From: Actinomyces oris
Lineage (GTDB): Bacteria > Actinomycetota > Actinomycetes > Actinomycetales > Actinomycetaceae
Reading direction: 5' to 3'
Length of the DNA stretch: 61,861 bases
Assembly: GCF_001937445.1 (NCBI RefSeq)
Contig: NZ_MSKS01000026.1
Span: 1-61,861 of the forward strand
Shown here: positions 16,622 through 24,844 of the stretch, one piece after another
How positions within the stretch are numbered: position 1 is the stretch's first letter
Layout: every line of letters starts with the position of its first letter
The notes under the pieces: generated by a model
The model's input: the letters and a program-made list of their open reading frames with translations, nothing else
Database searches by the model: none
Told to the model about the DNA's origin: nothing
Made by a program: the position numbers and the translations under genes

Positions 16622-18247
16622 TCAGTCGGCGATGAGCCCACTGACCCAGGCCTCGACCTCCTCCACAGTGCGGGGCACGTCCTGGGTGAGGCGCTCCACG
16701 CTGCCGTCCTCGCGCACGACGACGTCGTCCTCGATACGCACGCCCGTGCCGCGCATCTCGGCGGGCACCAGCAGGTCGTCCTGGCGGAAGTACAGCCCCG
16801 GCTCAATGGTGAAGCACATGCCCGGCCTGAGCTCGGCCTCCATGTACATCTCGCGGCGCGCCTGGGCGCAGTCGTGGACGTCCAGACCCAGGTGGTGGCT
16901 GGTGCCGTGAACCATCCAGCGCCGGTGGTACTGGCCCTCGGGGGCCAGGGAGTCGGCGGCGCTCACGCCCTCGGGCAGCATCCCCCACTCCTCCAGGCGG
17001 GCGGCGATCACCTCCATGGCGGCGGCGTGGACGTCCTTGAAGCGGCAGCCCGGCGTGCCCGCACGGGCGAAGGCGGCGTCGGCGGCGTCGAGAACCGCCT
17101 GATAGATCCGGCGCTGAGCCTCGGTGAAGCGACCATCGACCGGGATCGTGCGAGTGACGTCGGCGGTGTAGAGGGAGTCGACCTCGACGCCGGCGTCCAC
17201 CAGGACCAGCTGGCCGGGCTCAACGGCGCCGTCATTGTTGATCCAGTGCAGGGTGTTGGCGTGGTTGCCGGCCGCTGCGATCGTGTCATAGCCCAGGCCG
17301 TTGCCCTCCTCGCGGGCCTTGGCCCCGAAGGCCCCCTCCAGGACCCGCTCACCGCGCCAGTGGCCGCGGGCACGGGGAATGGAGCGGATGAGGTCGTCGA
17401 AGCCGGCCTTGGTGGCGGCGACGGCGGCACGCAGCTGATCGATCTCCCAGGGGTCCTTGATCAGGCGCAGCTCGCTGGCGGCCTCGGCCAGACCGGCGTC
17501 CACCTCCGCGGTTCCCTGGCCGGTCTGCAGCCCGACCTTCTCTCGCGTGGAGGTCACCAGGGCGGTGACGGACTCATCGGCCTCGGCGACGACGCGCAGC
17601 CGGACCGCGTCGGGGCCGGCGTCCTTGGCCAGCGCGTCGGGCAGGGAGTCGATGTCGGCGCAGCGCATGCCGGTGGATGCCTCGACCTCCTCCAGGGAGG
17701 GTCGCACGCCCACCCACAGCTCGCCGTATCGGGGGTCGCCGTAGAACTCCTGGCTGGAGCGCGAGGCCCGGGGTCGGAAGTAGAGGACCGCCTCATGCGT
17801 CGGGGCGGTGTTGTCGGCGTCGGCGGCGTGGCCCGGGGAGCCCGCATCCTGACCCGGCGCGGTCAGGGGGTCCAGGACGAGCACGGCGTCCGGCTCGAAG
17901 TCCGTGCCGGTGCCGGCCAGGTGGGCGAAGGCGCTGTGGGGCCTGAACCGGTAGTCGCAGTCGTTGTTGCGCACCTTGAGCGCGCCGGCGGGCAGCACCA
18001 GACGCTCACCGGGGAAGAGCCTTCCGAGGGCCTCACGCCGGGCCGCCGCCCAGGGGGCCGCCTCGCTGCGGGCGGGCAGACCCTCGGGGCGCGGGCCCCA
18101 CCCCGAGCCGATGAAGTCGCGGAAGGCCTGGTTGTCGGGCTGGCGGGACCGGTTGGAGCCTCGCGCCGCCAAGGACTGGGGGGCCTCCTGCGAGGAGGCG
18201 GGGGCCTCGTCGGACGGGTGAGTGTCTGCGGGAGAAGTCGATGCCAT
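16622..18247 (-). CDS. pepP: Xaa-Pro aminopeptidase (aminopeptidase P, M24B)
   Basis: A cytosolic metallopeptidase that removes N-terminal residues preceding proline. It has 541 residues with an N-terminal creatinase-like domain (about 60-260) and a pita-bread catalytic domain (265-535). The five metal ligands are all present: D351 and D363 (VDAGVEVDSLYTADVTR), H451 in TSHHLGLDVHD, E482 in TIEPG and E506 in VRIEDD. The first 40 residues are polar and variable. ATG 18247 lacks a strong ribosome site, so a slightly different start is possible. A 67-bp gap separates it from the upstream oxidoreductase gene on the same strand. Confidence 0.92.
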   Translation of the reverse strand: MASTSPADTHPSDEAPASSQEAPQSLAARGSNRSRQPDNQAFRDFIGSGWGPRPEGLPARSEAAPWAAARREALGRLFPGERLVLPAGALKVRNNDCDYRFRPHSAFAHLAGTGTDFEPDAVLVLDPLTAPGQDAGSPGHAADADNTAPTHEAVLYFRPRASRSSQEFYGDPRYGELWVGVRPSLEEVEASTGMRCADIDSLPDALAKDAGPDAVRLRVVAEADESVTALVTSTREKVGLQTGQGTAEVDAGLAEAASELRLIKDPWEIDQLRAAVAATKAGFDDLIRSIPRARGHWRGERVLEGAFGAKAREEGNGLGYDTIAAAGNHANTLHWINNDGAVEPGQLVLVDAGVEVDSLYTADVTRTIPVDGRFTEAQRRIYQAVLDAADAAFARAGTPGCRFKDVHAAAMEVIAARLEEWGMLPEGVSAADSLAPEGQYHRRWMVHGTSHHLGLDVHDCAQARREMYMEAELRPGMCFTIEPGLYFRQDDLLVPAEMRGTGVRIEDDVVVREDGSVERLTQDVPRTVEEVEAWVSGLIAD

Positions 18248-18314
18248 AGGGGCATCATCCCACTGTCGAGCCCCTGCCGGTGCTCGGTGGGGGTCTCAAG
18301 ATTACCGGGGCGGA

Positions 18315-19415
18315 TCAGCCCTGCTCGTCGGCCGGGAAACGTACCCCCACCTGGCGGCGGGCCTCCTGCAGGACCCCGACCGCCGCCACGGAGCGGCTCA
18401 GCGGGTGCAGATCGGACTCGCGCGCGCCGGCACGTACCAGACGGCACACCTCGGCCAGCTCGTAGGCGAGCTGGTGGCCGGGCGCCTGGACGCCGCGCTC
18501 GACCGACAGATCCTCACTCGCGCCCGTTTCCGCCGCCGGGCCGCGCAGCTCGATGCGTCTGGGCCACTGGCAGTCATCAATGCTCAGCACGTCATGGTCC
18601 CCGGCGAAGCTCGACTGTGTCCCCGGGGAGGTCTTGGAGTGCAGGCAGACGACCTCCAGCCCGGCGTGCTCACCGAAGTCGTAGGACAGGACCACCGTGC
18701 CCCGTGCGTCCACACCGCACTCCAGCAGCGTCCCGGTGGCCGTCACCCGGTCCAGCTCACCGAAGAGGTGGATGGCCAGGCTGACCGGGTAGATGCCCAG
18801 GTCCATGAGGGAGCCGCCACCCAGTGCCGGATCGAAGGCCGGCGGCAGACCACCGGAGCGGTAGACCTCCATCCGCGAGGAGAACTGCTCCTTGGACAGC
18901 ACTACCCGATGCAGCCGCCCCAGCCGCGGCAGGTGCTCACGCAGCCGAGCCACCCCGGGCTCGAAGGCGGACAGCCACCCCTCCATGAGGAAACGGTCGG
19001 CTGCCCGCGCCGCCTCCACCATCGCCTCGGCCTGCGAGCGCGTCAGGGCGAAGGGCTTCTCCACCAGGACGTGGAAACCGGCCTCCAGGGTCGCGATCGC
19101 GTGCTGTGCGTGCAAGGAGTTGGGGGAGCCCACGTGGACGACGTCGATCGGGGCCTGCGAGCCCGGGCCGTGGGCGGCAAGCATCTCCTCGAGCGAGGCA
19201 TAGGCATGCGCGATCCCGTGCTCGGCGGCGAAGGCGGCGGCGCGCTCGCGGTGGACGGAGGTGACTGCCACGATCTGGGCGCCCGGCTCACAGGCGACTG
19301 CCTCGGCGAACCATCGGGCGATGAAACCGGCCCCGATCACCCCGAAGCGGATCGGGGCGTCGTCGGGCAGGCGTGTGGGAGGCGCAGTATCCGTCGTACG
19401 GCTCGGCTCGCTCAT
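18315..19415 (-). CDS. Gfo/Idh/MocA-family NAD(P)-dependent oxidoreductase
   Basis: A 366-residue oxidoreductase of the glucose-fructose oxidoreductase/inositol dehydrogenase family. The nucleotide-binding Rossmann motif is GVIGAGFIA (about 25-33). The family EKP signature appears in VLVEKPFAL, followed by the substrate domain with GGGSLMDLGIYPVSLA. The sugar or cyclitol substrate cannot be read from the sequence. It diverges from the PHP gene with 58 bp between starts, so the two share a promoter region. Confidence 0.88.
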   Translation of the reverse strand: MSEPSRTTDTAPPTRLPDDAPIRFGVIGAGFIARWFAEAVACEPGAQIVAVTSVHRERAAAFAAEHGIAHAYASLEEMLAAHGPGSQAPIDVVHVGSPNSLHAQHAIATLEAGFHVLVEKPFALTRSQAEAMVEAARAADRFLMEGWLSAFEPGVARLREHLPRLGRLHRVVLSKEQFSSRMEVYRSGGLPPAFDPALGGGSLMDLGIYPVSLAIHLFGELDRVTATGTLLECGVDARGTVVLSYDFGEHAGLEVVCLHSKTSPGTQSSFAGDHDVLSIDDCQWPRRIELRGPAAETGASEDLSVERGVQAPGHQLAYELAEVCRLVRAGARESDLHPLSRSVAAVGVLQEARRQVGVRFPADEQG

Positions 19416-19473
19416 GTCGTCCAGTCTTCCACGTCTCCCGATGCTCCTACCTACACTTACCTACACTGTCACG

Positions 19474-20319
19474 GTGCGTATCGATCCCCACACCCATTCG
19501 GCCTGCTCCGACGGCACCGACTCTCCCGCCGGGCTCATGGCTCAGGCGGCCCGGGCCGGCCTCGACGTCGTCGGGCTGACCGACCACGATACGACGGCCG
19601 GATGGGAGGAGGCGGCCCGGGCCGTCCCGGATACCGGCGTCGCCCTGCTGCGCGGCACCGAGATCTCCTGCGCCGCGGACGGGGTCACCCTCCACCTGCT
19701 GTCCTACCTGCACCGGGCCGACGACGCCGGACTGGAGGCCGCCTTCGCCCGCGCCCGCCGCTCGCGCGACAGCCGGGCGCAGCGGATGGTCGAACGCCTC
19801 AGCGAGGACTTCCCGATCACCTGGGAGGATGTCCTGTCCCAGTGCGCCGACTCCCACACGATCGGCCGCCCCCACATTGCCGACGCCCTGGTTGCGGCCG
19901 GCTCCTTCCCCGATCGCAACGCCGCCTTCGCCGGGCCGCTGGCCACCTCCTCGCCCTACTACGTCCATCACTGGGCGCTGGACCCGGTGGAGGCCTGCCG
20001 CCTGGTGCGCGCCGCCGGCGGAGTCCCGGTGGCGGCCCACCCGCGCGCCTCCTCGCGCCAGCGCCGCCTCGTGCCCGATGAGACCTTCGCCCAGATGGCC
20101 GAGGCCGGCCTGGCGGCCCTGGAGATGAACCACCGCGACCAGGGCCCCGAGCAGCGCGAGCAGGTTCGCCTCCTGGCCCAGCGCCTGGGGCTGGGGCTGT
20201 CGGGGGCCTCGGACTATCACGGCACCGGTAAGCCCAACCGCCTGGGGGAGAACCTCATGCCGCCCGAGCTGCTGGAACGGATCCTCGATGAGGGTGCCCT
20301 CGACCTCGTCCGACCCTGA
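19474..20319 (+). CDS. PHP-domain phosphoesterase (TrpH/YciV-like)
   Basis: A 281-residue metal-dependent phosphoesterase. It starts with the PHP motif DPHTHS (H6, H8), continues with LTDHDT (metal-binding Asp/His), has an internal HP near PVAAHP, and ends with the GASDYHG motif. Relatives such as TrpH hydrolyse 3',5'-nucleotide bisphosphates or act as 5'-3' exonucleases. GTG 19474 is chosen because TACACT lies 6 nt upstream and the family starts with this residue pattern; an in-frame ATG at 19441 precedes the -10 and would not be transcribed from it. Confidence 0.87.
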   Translation: MRIDPHTHSACSDGTDSPAGLMAQAARAGLDVVGLTDHDTTAGWEEAARAVPDTGVALLRGTEISCAADGVTLHLLSYLHRADDAGLEAAFARARRSRDSRAQRMVERLSEDFPITWEDVLSQCADSHTIGRPHIADALVAAGSFPDRNAAFAGPLATSSPYYVHHWALDPVEACRLVRAAGGVPVAAHPRASSRQRRLVPDETFAQMAEAGLAALEMNHRDQGPEQREQVRLLAQRLGLGLSGASDYHGTGKPNRLGENLMPPELLERILDEGALDLVRP

Positions 20320-20376
20320 GGGCCGACCGGCCCCGGTACCCGACTCCCGCCGAGCGGCGGTGATAGAAACACCCCC

Positions 20377-21006
20377 ATGTTGCAGTCCGCCTTCGACACC
20401 ACGGTCTTCGCCACGACCTTCACGACGCTCCTGGTCATTCAGGACCCCCTGGGCGCCATCCCGATCTTCCTGTCCCTGACCTCGCGGCAGACGCCCACCG
20501 AGCGCGCCGCCTCCGCACGCCAGGCCACGGTCGTCTCCTTCGCCGTCATCGTGCTCTTCGCGGTCTTCGGACGCTACATCCTGAAGTTCCTGGGGATCTC
20601 GGTGCCCTCTCTCCAAGTGGCCGGAGGTCTGCTCCTGCTCCTGGTGGCCCTGGAGCTGCTGACCGACAAGGTCGATGAGAGCCCTGACCCTGAGGCCGTC
20701 ACCGCCAACGCCGCTCTCGTTCCTCTGGGCACGCCGCTGCTGGCCGGGCCCGGCGCCATCGTCGCGGCGATGGTCGCCGTGGACACCACCGGAGGTGGGG
20801 TAGCCGGATGGGTCTCCGTGACGGCCGCGATCATCGGCACGCACGTCGCCATCTGGGCCTCGCTGCGCTTCTCCCTGGGGCTCAACCGGGTGCTGGGCAC
20901 CTCCGGCATCCGGATCCTCACCCGGGTCATGGGACTGCTCCTGGCAGCCATCGCCGTCCAGATCATGGCCGACGGCGTCTTCGCCTTCCTGGAGACCCGC
21001 CTCTGA
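20377..21006 (+). CDS. MarC-family integral membrane protein
   Basis: A 209-residue membrane protein with about six hydrophobic helices. It carries family landmarks IQDPLGAIPIFLSLT near the N-terminus and VPLGTPLLAGPGAI in the middle, closing with RVMGLLLAAIAVQIMADGV. The name derives from an old link to multiple antibiotic resistance that was not upheld, and its substrate is unknown. It starts 57 bp after the PHP gene and is followed directly by a terminator with a T-rich tail. Confidence 0.9.
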   Translation: MLQSAFDTTVFATTFTTLLVIQDPLGAIPIFLSLTSRQTPTERAASARQATVVSFAVIVLFAVFGRYILKFLGISVPSLQVAGGLLLLLVALELLTDKVDESPDPEAVTANAALVPLGTPLLAGPGAIVAAMVAVDTTGGGVAGWVSVTAAIIGTHVAIWASLRFSLGLNRVLGTSGIRILTRVMGLLLAAIAVQIMADGVFAFLETRL

Positions 21007-21032
21007 CCCCGGTCCGCCCCGGAGTTGGACAG

Positions 21033-21065
21033 CGGCTGAGACCCACGTGCGTCTCAGCCGTTTCT
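21033..21065 (+). terminator. Rho-independent terminator after marC
   Basis: Perfect 10-bp stem CGGCTGAGAC/GTCTCAGCCG with an 8-nt loop, followed by TTTCT. It lies between marC and the convergent helicase gene. Confidence 0.85.
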
Positions 21066-21073
21066 ATGCCGCC

Positions 21074-22729
21074 CTACTCGCCGACGGTCCTGTCAATGGG
21101 ACGGCCGCCGCGAGTGCGCTTACGGGTGCGCTTGCGCCGGGGCTTGGCCTCGCCGTCGGCGGAGCGCCGGGAACGCTCGCCGCGCTTGGCGTCCCTGCCG
21201 CCGCGGCCCCGGCCGCGCTCCGAGCGCCCGCCCTTCCGACCGGACTGCTTGCGTCCGCGCCTGCCGGTCTCACCCAGGTCCTCGATCTCCTCAGCGTCCA
21301 GCCCCTCCAGGATGCGCTTGTGGCGGGGCAGGCGGCCGGTGACCTTCTCCGGGATCGACAGGTCGGAGAACAGGTGCTTACTGGTGTGGTAGGTCTCCAC
21401 CGGCTCCTCGATGGGCAGGCCCAGGGCCTTGGCGATGATTCGCCAGCGCGGCACGTCGTCCCAGTCCACGAAGGTGACCGCCGTGCCGGAGTTGCCGGCG
21501 CGGCCGGTGCGCCCGATGCGGTGGACGTAGATCTTCTCGTCCTCGGGGCACTGGTAGTTGATGACGTGGGTGACGTCGTCGACGTCGATGCCGCGGGCGG
21601 CCACGTCGGTGGCCACCAGGACGTCCACCTTGTTGTGGCGGAAGGCGCGCAGGGCCTGCTCGCGGGCCCCCTGGCCGAGGTCGCCGTGCAGGGCCGCGGT
21701 GGCGAAGCCGCGGGCGCGCAGGTCATCGGCCACCCGGGCCGCCGTGCGCTTGGTGCGCGCGAAGATGATGGTGCGCCCGCGTCCCTCGGCCTGGAGGATC
21801 CGGGAGACGACCTCCACCTTGTTCATCGAGTGAGTTCGGTAGACGACCTGCTGGACCGTCTGGACGGTCATGCCCTCGTCACCTGGGTCCTGGGCGCGGA
21901 TGTGTGTGGGGCGGGTCATGTAGCGGCGCGCCAGGGCGACCACGGCCCCGGGCATGGTGGCGCTGAAGAGCATCGTGTGCCGGTCGGCGCGGGTGCGGGC
22001 CAGGATCTTCTCCACGTCGGGCAGGAAGCCCAGGTCCAGCATCTCGTCGGCCTCGTCCAGGACGACGGTGGTCACGTGAGCCAGGTCCAGCACGCCGCGC
22101 TCCATGAGGTCGATGAGGCGGCCGGGCGTCCCCACGACGACCTCGGCCCCGCGCTCGAGGTCCTCGATCTGGGGCTCGTAGGCGCGCCCGCCGTAGACCT
22201 GGACGATGCGCACGGTGCGTTTGGCGGCAGCCGTGGACAGCTCCTCGGCGACCTGCTTGGCCAGCTCACGGGTGGGCAGGATAACCAGGGCCTGGGGGCT
22301 GCCGGAGGCGGGATCCTCGTCCCAGCCCTCCTCCCCGGGGCCCAGAGTGTCCATGAGCAGGGGGATGCCGAAGCCCAGGGTCTTGCCGGTGCCGGTCTTG
22401 GCCTGACCGATGATGTCCTGCCCCTCCAGGGCCACCGGCAGGGTGAGGGCCTGGATGGGGAAGGGGTGGGTGATGCCCTTGGCGTCCAGGGCCTCGCAGA
22501 TCTCCGGCTCGACACCGAAGTCGGCGAAGGTCTTGCGGCTCAGGTCGGTCTGGGCACCCTCGTCGGTGATGTCGGGAGTGGCTTCGTCCAGGACGGGGGC
22601 GTGGGCGCCGGCCGTCTCGATGATCCCGGACGTGGCGGCAGTGGCGTCGGCATCCTCGATGGTGGTCTGGTCGTCTGTGGAGTTGTGGTTGGGCTCGACG
22701 GCGTCGGCCCCGTGCTGCTCGTTGCTCAC
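21074..22729 (-). CDS. DEAD-box ATP-dependent RNA helicase (RhlE-like)
   Basis: A cytosolic RNA helicase for ribosome assembly or mRNA turnover. The 551 residues have an acidic N-terminal extension (about 1-65), then the Q-motif region, Walker A AKTGTGKT (110-117), DEAD (225-228), SAT (256-258) and HRIGRTGRAG near 420. The C-terminal 70 residues are extremely Arg/Lys/Gly-rich and should bind RNA. GTG 22729 is chosen because AAGGA lies 5 nt upstream. Its neighbour is the ferritin-like gene, an arrangement also seen for Rv3211/Rv3210c in Mycobacterium. Confidence 0.93.
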   Translation of the reverse strand: MSNEQHGADAVEPNHNSTDDQTTIEDADATAATSGIIETAGAHAPVLDEATPDITDEGAQTDLSRKTFADFGVEPEICEALDAKGITHPFPIQALTLPVALEGQDIIGQAKTGTGKTLGFGIPLLMDTLGPGEEGWDEDPASGSPQALVILPTRELAKQVAEELSTAAAKRTVRIVQVYGGRAYEPQIEDLERGAEVVVGTPGRLIDLMERGVLDLAHVTTVVLDEADEMLDLGFLPDVEKILARTRADRHTMLFSATMPGAVVALARRYMTRPTHIRAQDPGDEGMTVQTVQQVVYRTHSMNKVEVVSRILQAEGRGRTIIFARTKRTAARVADDLRARGFATAALHGDLGQGAREQALRAFRHNKVDVLVATDVAARGIDVDDVTHVINYQCPEDEKIYVHRIGRTGRAGNSGTAVTFVDWDDVPRWRIIAKALGLPIEEPVETYHTSKHLFSDLSIPEKVTGRLPRHKRILEGLDAEEIEDLGETGRRGRKQSGRKGGRSERGRGRGGRDAKRGERSRRSADGEAKPRRKRTRKRTRGGRPIDRTVGE

Positions 22730-23319
22730 GAGGTTCCTTGTCTTCTGATCAGGTTGAACCGGTCCGGCGCGGCTGTTGCTCGCGCGCACAGCGGGGTGCG
22801 CTGCGTGGGCGTTAGCGCCGTCGGATGTGGCAGCCGATCGCGAGTCATATCTGAGTCCATCTGACGACCGGGCAACCGTGGACGCCGTCAGCGTAGCGGC
22901 TTTCCAGCATATTCGCGGCGTTGGGCGTCACTTTGACGGCTTGAGTGTGGGTGATGTCACGACGGGTGTGGGGGAGATCAGGCGGAGGCGGAGGGGGTGC
23001 ATGTGGTGAATCAGTGCGGGGCGAATCTGCTACTGTGCCTGTCTGGTGTGATCCTCAAGTAAAGCCTTTCTGGCAGTTCATTGAAAAAATAGATGACGAG
23101 GGGCGTCGTCAGGGGGCTTGTGGTCAAGATTGAAAGATGTCTGAGTATGTTAAGGAGTCTCATTCGGGTAATACCTGCCTCACCTTCGATGATTCATCGA
23201 CTCACAATTGAAAGTCATGTCTTCTCCTAGTGGCGGCTGCAGTGGCGGCTGTAGTGGCGGCTGATGCGGGCGCGACGGCAAGGCTGCTCGGTGAGGGAGG
23301 GCTGACTACGATGGTGGCC
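22730..23319. other. 590-bp intergenic region, partly low-GC, no gene recognised
   Basis: Divergent region between the helicase and ferritin-like genes. About 23,040-23,225 is clearly less GC-rich than its surroundings. It contains short inverted repeats (TGACGA/TCGTCA around 23,095-23,112 and GATGA-T-TCATC around 23,190). TACTGT at 23,029-23,034 is a possible -10. A short frame at 22,945-23,133 is judged non-coding. A 12-bp tandem repeat lies at 23,228-23,263. The low-GC part could be a remnant or an untranslated RNA, but neither is shown. Confidence 0.4.
23228..23263 (+). repeat. Three tandem copies of a 12-bp unit (YAGTGGCGGCTG)
   Basis: Three uninterrupted units differing only in the first base, ending about 57 bp before the ferritin-like start codon. 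The unit length keeps reading frame, and slippage here could shift promoter spacing. Confidence 0.8.
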
Positions 23320-23988
23320 ATGTCCCAGATGCCGACTCCGTCACCTCAGCCCAGCGCCTCCACTCCGATACAGGTCGGTCCACACGAGCTGTCCGTCGTC
23401 GGCGTCGTCGCGATCTCCCGGACGGCCGCCTGCACCCGCTACGCAAAGGATGCCGACCGGGCTCCGCGGATGACGGCCCGGGTCGACCTGCTGCGTATGA
23501 GCGCCTGGGAGGTCGCCTCCTTCGATCGGGTGGTGGAGCTGGCCGCGACCCACGGCATCGACGCCCTGGGGGCGGCCGAGCGATTCACCGACGTCCTGGG
23601 CGACTTCGACGAGCGGCTGCGGCCACTGGACTGGGCCGAGCGCCTGCTCAAGACCTACATCACCTTCGGGCTGCTCATCGACTTCGGGATGGCGCTGAGC
23701 GAGTCGTTGGAGGAGCCCTTGCGCAGGGGGCTCGTCCACGAGCTCAGCCAGGACCCGATCAGCACCTACGCCATCGCCGAGCTGGAGGAGGTCATCGCGG
23801 CCGACCCGCAGCTGGCCGCCCGGCTGGGGCTGTGGGGGCGGCGCGTCATCGGTGAGGAGATCGGAACCTTCCAGAGGCTCCTGGGGCAGTTCCCCGAGCT
23901 CCTCGGACAGATGGCGCAGGAGCAGCTCCACTCAGTGCTGAGCCAGGGGGCGGTCTCGCGCATGAGAGGGCTGGGCCTGAGGGTCTGA
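23320..23988 (+). CDS. Ferritin-like fold protein (actinobacterial MiaE-like family)
   Basis: A 222-residue mostly helical protein matching the actinobacterial ferritin-like family found beside rhlE. Candidate metal-binding carboxylates lie in MSAWEVASFDRVVELA, in ERFTDVLGDFDERL and in YAIAELEEVI. The LRPLDWAERLLKTYITFGLLIDFG segment is a long buried helix pair. Function is not established; a di-iron centre is suggested by the family fold. ATG 23320 has TACGAT 7 nt upstream, fitting a leaderless mRNA; earlier in-frame starts precede this promoter. Confidence 0.78.
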   Translation: MSQMPTPSPQPSASTPIQVGPHELSVVGVVAISRTAACTRYAKDADRAPRMTARVDLLRMSAWEVASFDRVVELAATHGIDALGAAERFTDVLGDFDERLRPLDWAERLLKTYITFGLLIDFGMALSESLEEPLRRGLVHELSQDPISTYAIAELEEVIAADPQLAARLGLWGRRVIGEEIGTFQRLLGQFPELLGQMAQEQLHSVLSQGAVSRMRGLGLRV

Positions 23989-24155
23989 TCGTCTTCCACC
24001 ACCCCCGCGCGGCGGAGATGTGAAGTGCCCAACAGTGGAGTAGTGCCCGTGTCGGTGGCGTGACAGGACCCGGGCTGCGTTGGGTAAGGTGTCCGCATCC
24101 ACATCCTCATCACCCGATGTGAGAGTTGTCGCTTTCACATCCTGAAGGAGTTCCC

Positions 24156-24806
24156 ATGAAGCGAAGCGTATGGATGGCCGCGTCCGCGGCCGTGGCCCTG
24201 TCCGTCGTCCCGGTCGGCGCGGCTGCTGCCGAGACGGACCCCGCTCCCGCCGCCGAGCAGGTGGCGCCGCAGGCCGGTGGCGCGAAGGCCGACGCTCCCC
24301 AGCCCGACACCCCCTCCCCGGCCGCCCCCAAGCCCGATGGCGACAAGCCTGCCCCCGCCCCGGAGCCTGCTCCGGCCCCCGCCGAGGACGCGGGTAAGGC
24401 GGCACCCCAGGCTCCGGCTGCCAACAACACCGCGGCGCAGCAGCAGGAGAACAAGCCGGAGGCTCCGGCTGAGCAGCCCCAGCCGAACCAGGGAGACCAG
24501 CAGCAGGGTGATCCTGCCGGTTCTCAGGCCGCTCCCGAGCAGCAGGCCCCGGCCCCCGAGCAGTCCTCTGAGGGTGGCGCCCCTGCGGCTGCCGAGGAGA
24601 GCGCCCCCCAGGGCGCCGCGGAGGCTCCCGGTGAGCAGGCCGCTGCGCCCCGCGAGCAGGCTGCCTCTGGCCAGCAGGGCACCGCCACCGCAGGTCGCTC
24701 CACCCTCGCCCAGACCGGGGCGGGAACGACCGCGGCTTGGATGGTGCTGGGCACCGGTGCGACAGGCGCCGCCATGCTCATGGCTCGCCGTAGGCTGACC
24801 TACTGA
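24156..24806 (+). CDS. Sortase-anchored Ala/Pro/Glu-rich surface protein with LAQTG signal
   Basis: A cell-wall-anchored surface protein. Residues 1-25 form a signal peptide (MKRSVWMAASAAVALSVVPV, then AAAA). Residues 26-183 are low complexity, rich in Ala, Pro, Gln and Glu, and probably disordered or glycosylated. LAQTG at 184-188 is followed by a hydrophobic helix and the basic tail RRRLTY. LAXTG is the recognition motif of class E housekeeping sortases of actinobacteria. AAGGAG lies 5 nt before ATG 24156. It precedes the RCC1-like gene by 38 bp and probably shares its transcript. The precise role is unknown. Confidence 0.85.
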   Translation: MKRSVWMAASAAVALSVVPVGAAAAETDPAPAAEQVAPQAGGAKADAPQPDTPSPAAPKPDGDKPAPAPEPAPAPAEDAGKAAPQAPAANNTAAQQQENKPEAPAEQPQPNQGDQQQGDPAGSQAAPEQQAPAPEQSSEGGAPAAAEESAPQGAAEAPGEQAAAPREQAASGQQGTATAGRSTLAQTGAGTTAAWMVLGTGATGAAMLMARRRLTY

Positions 24807-24844
24807 CACACATCGGTCCTTGACGTTGAGGAGAGGTCTGGCCC

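Noticed and set aside
22945-23133. 62-residue frame in the helicase/ferritin-like gap
   Set aside because: Composition changes mid-frame, there is a poly-Gly run, no ribosome site and no recognisable motif.
23228-23263. CRISPR-like repeat
   Set aside because: The units are directly adjacent with no spacers and only 12 bp long.
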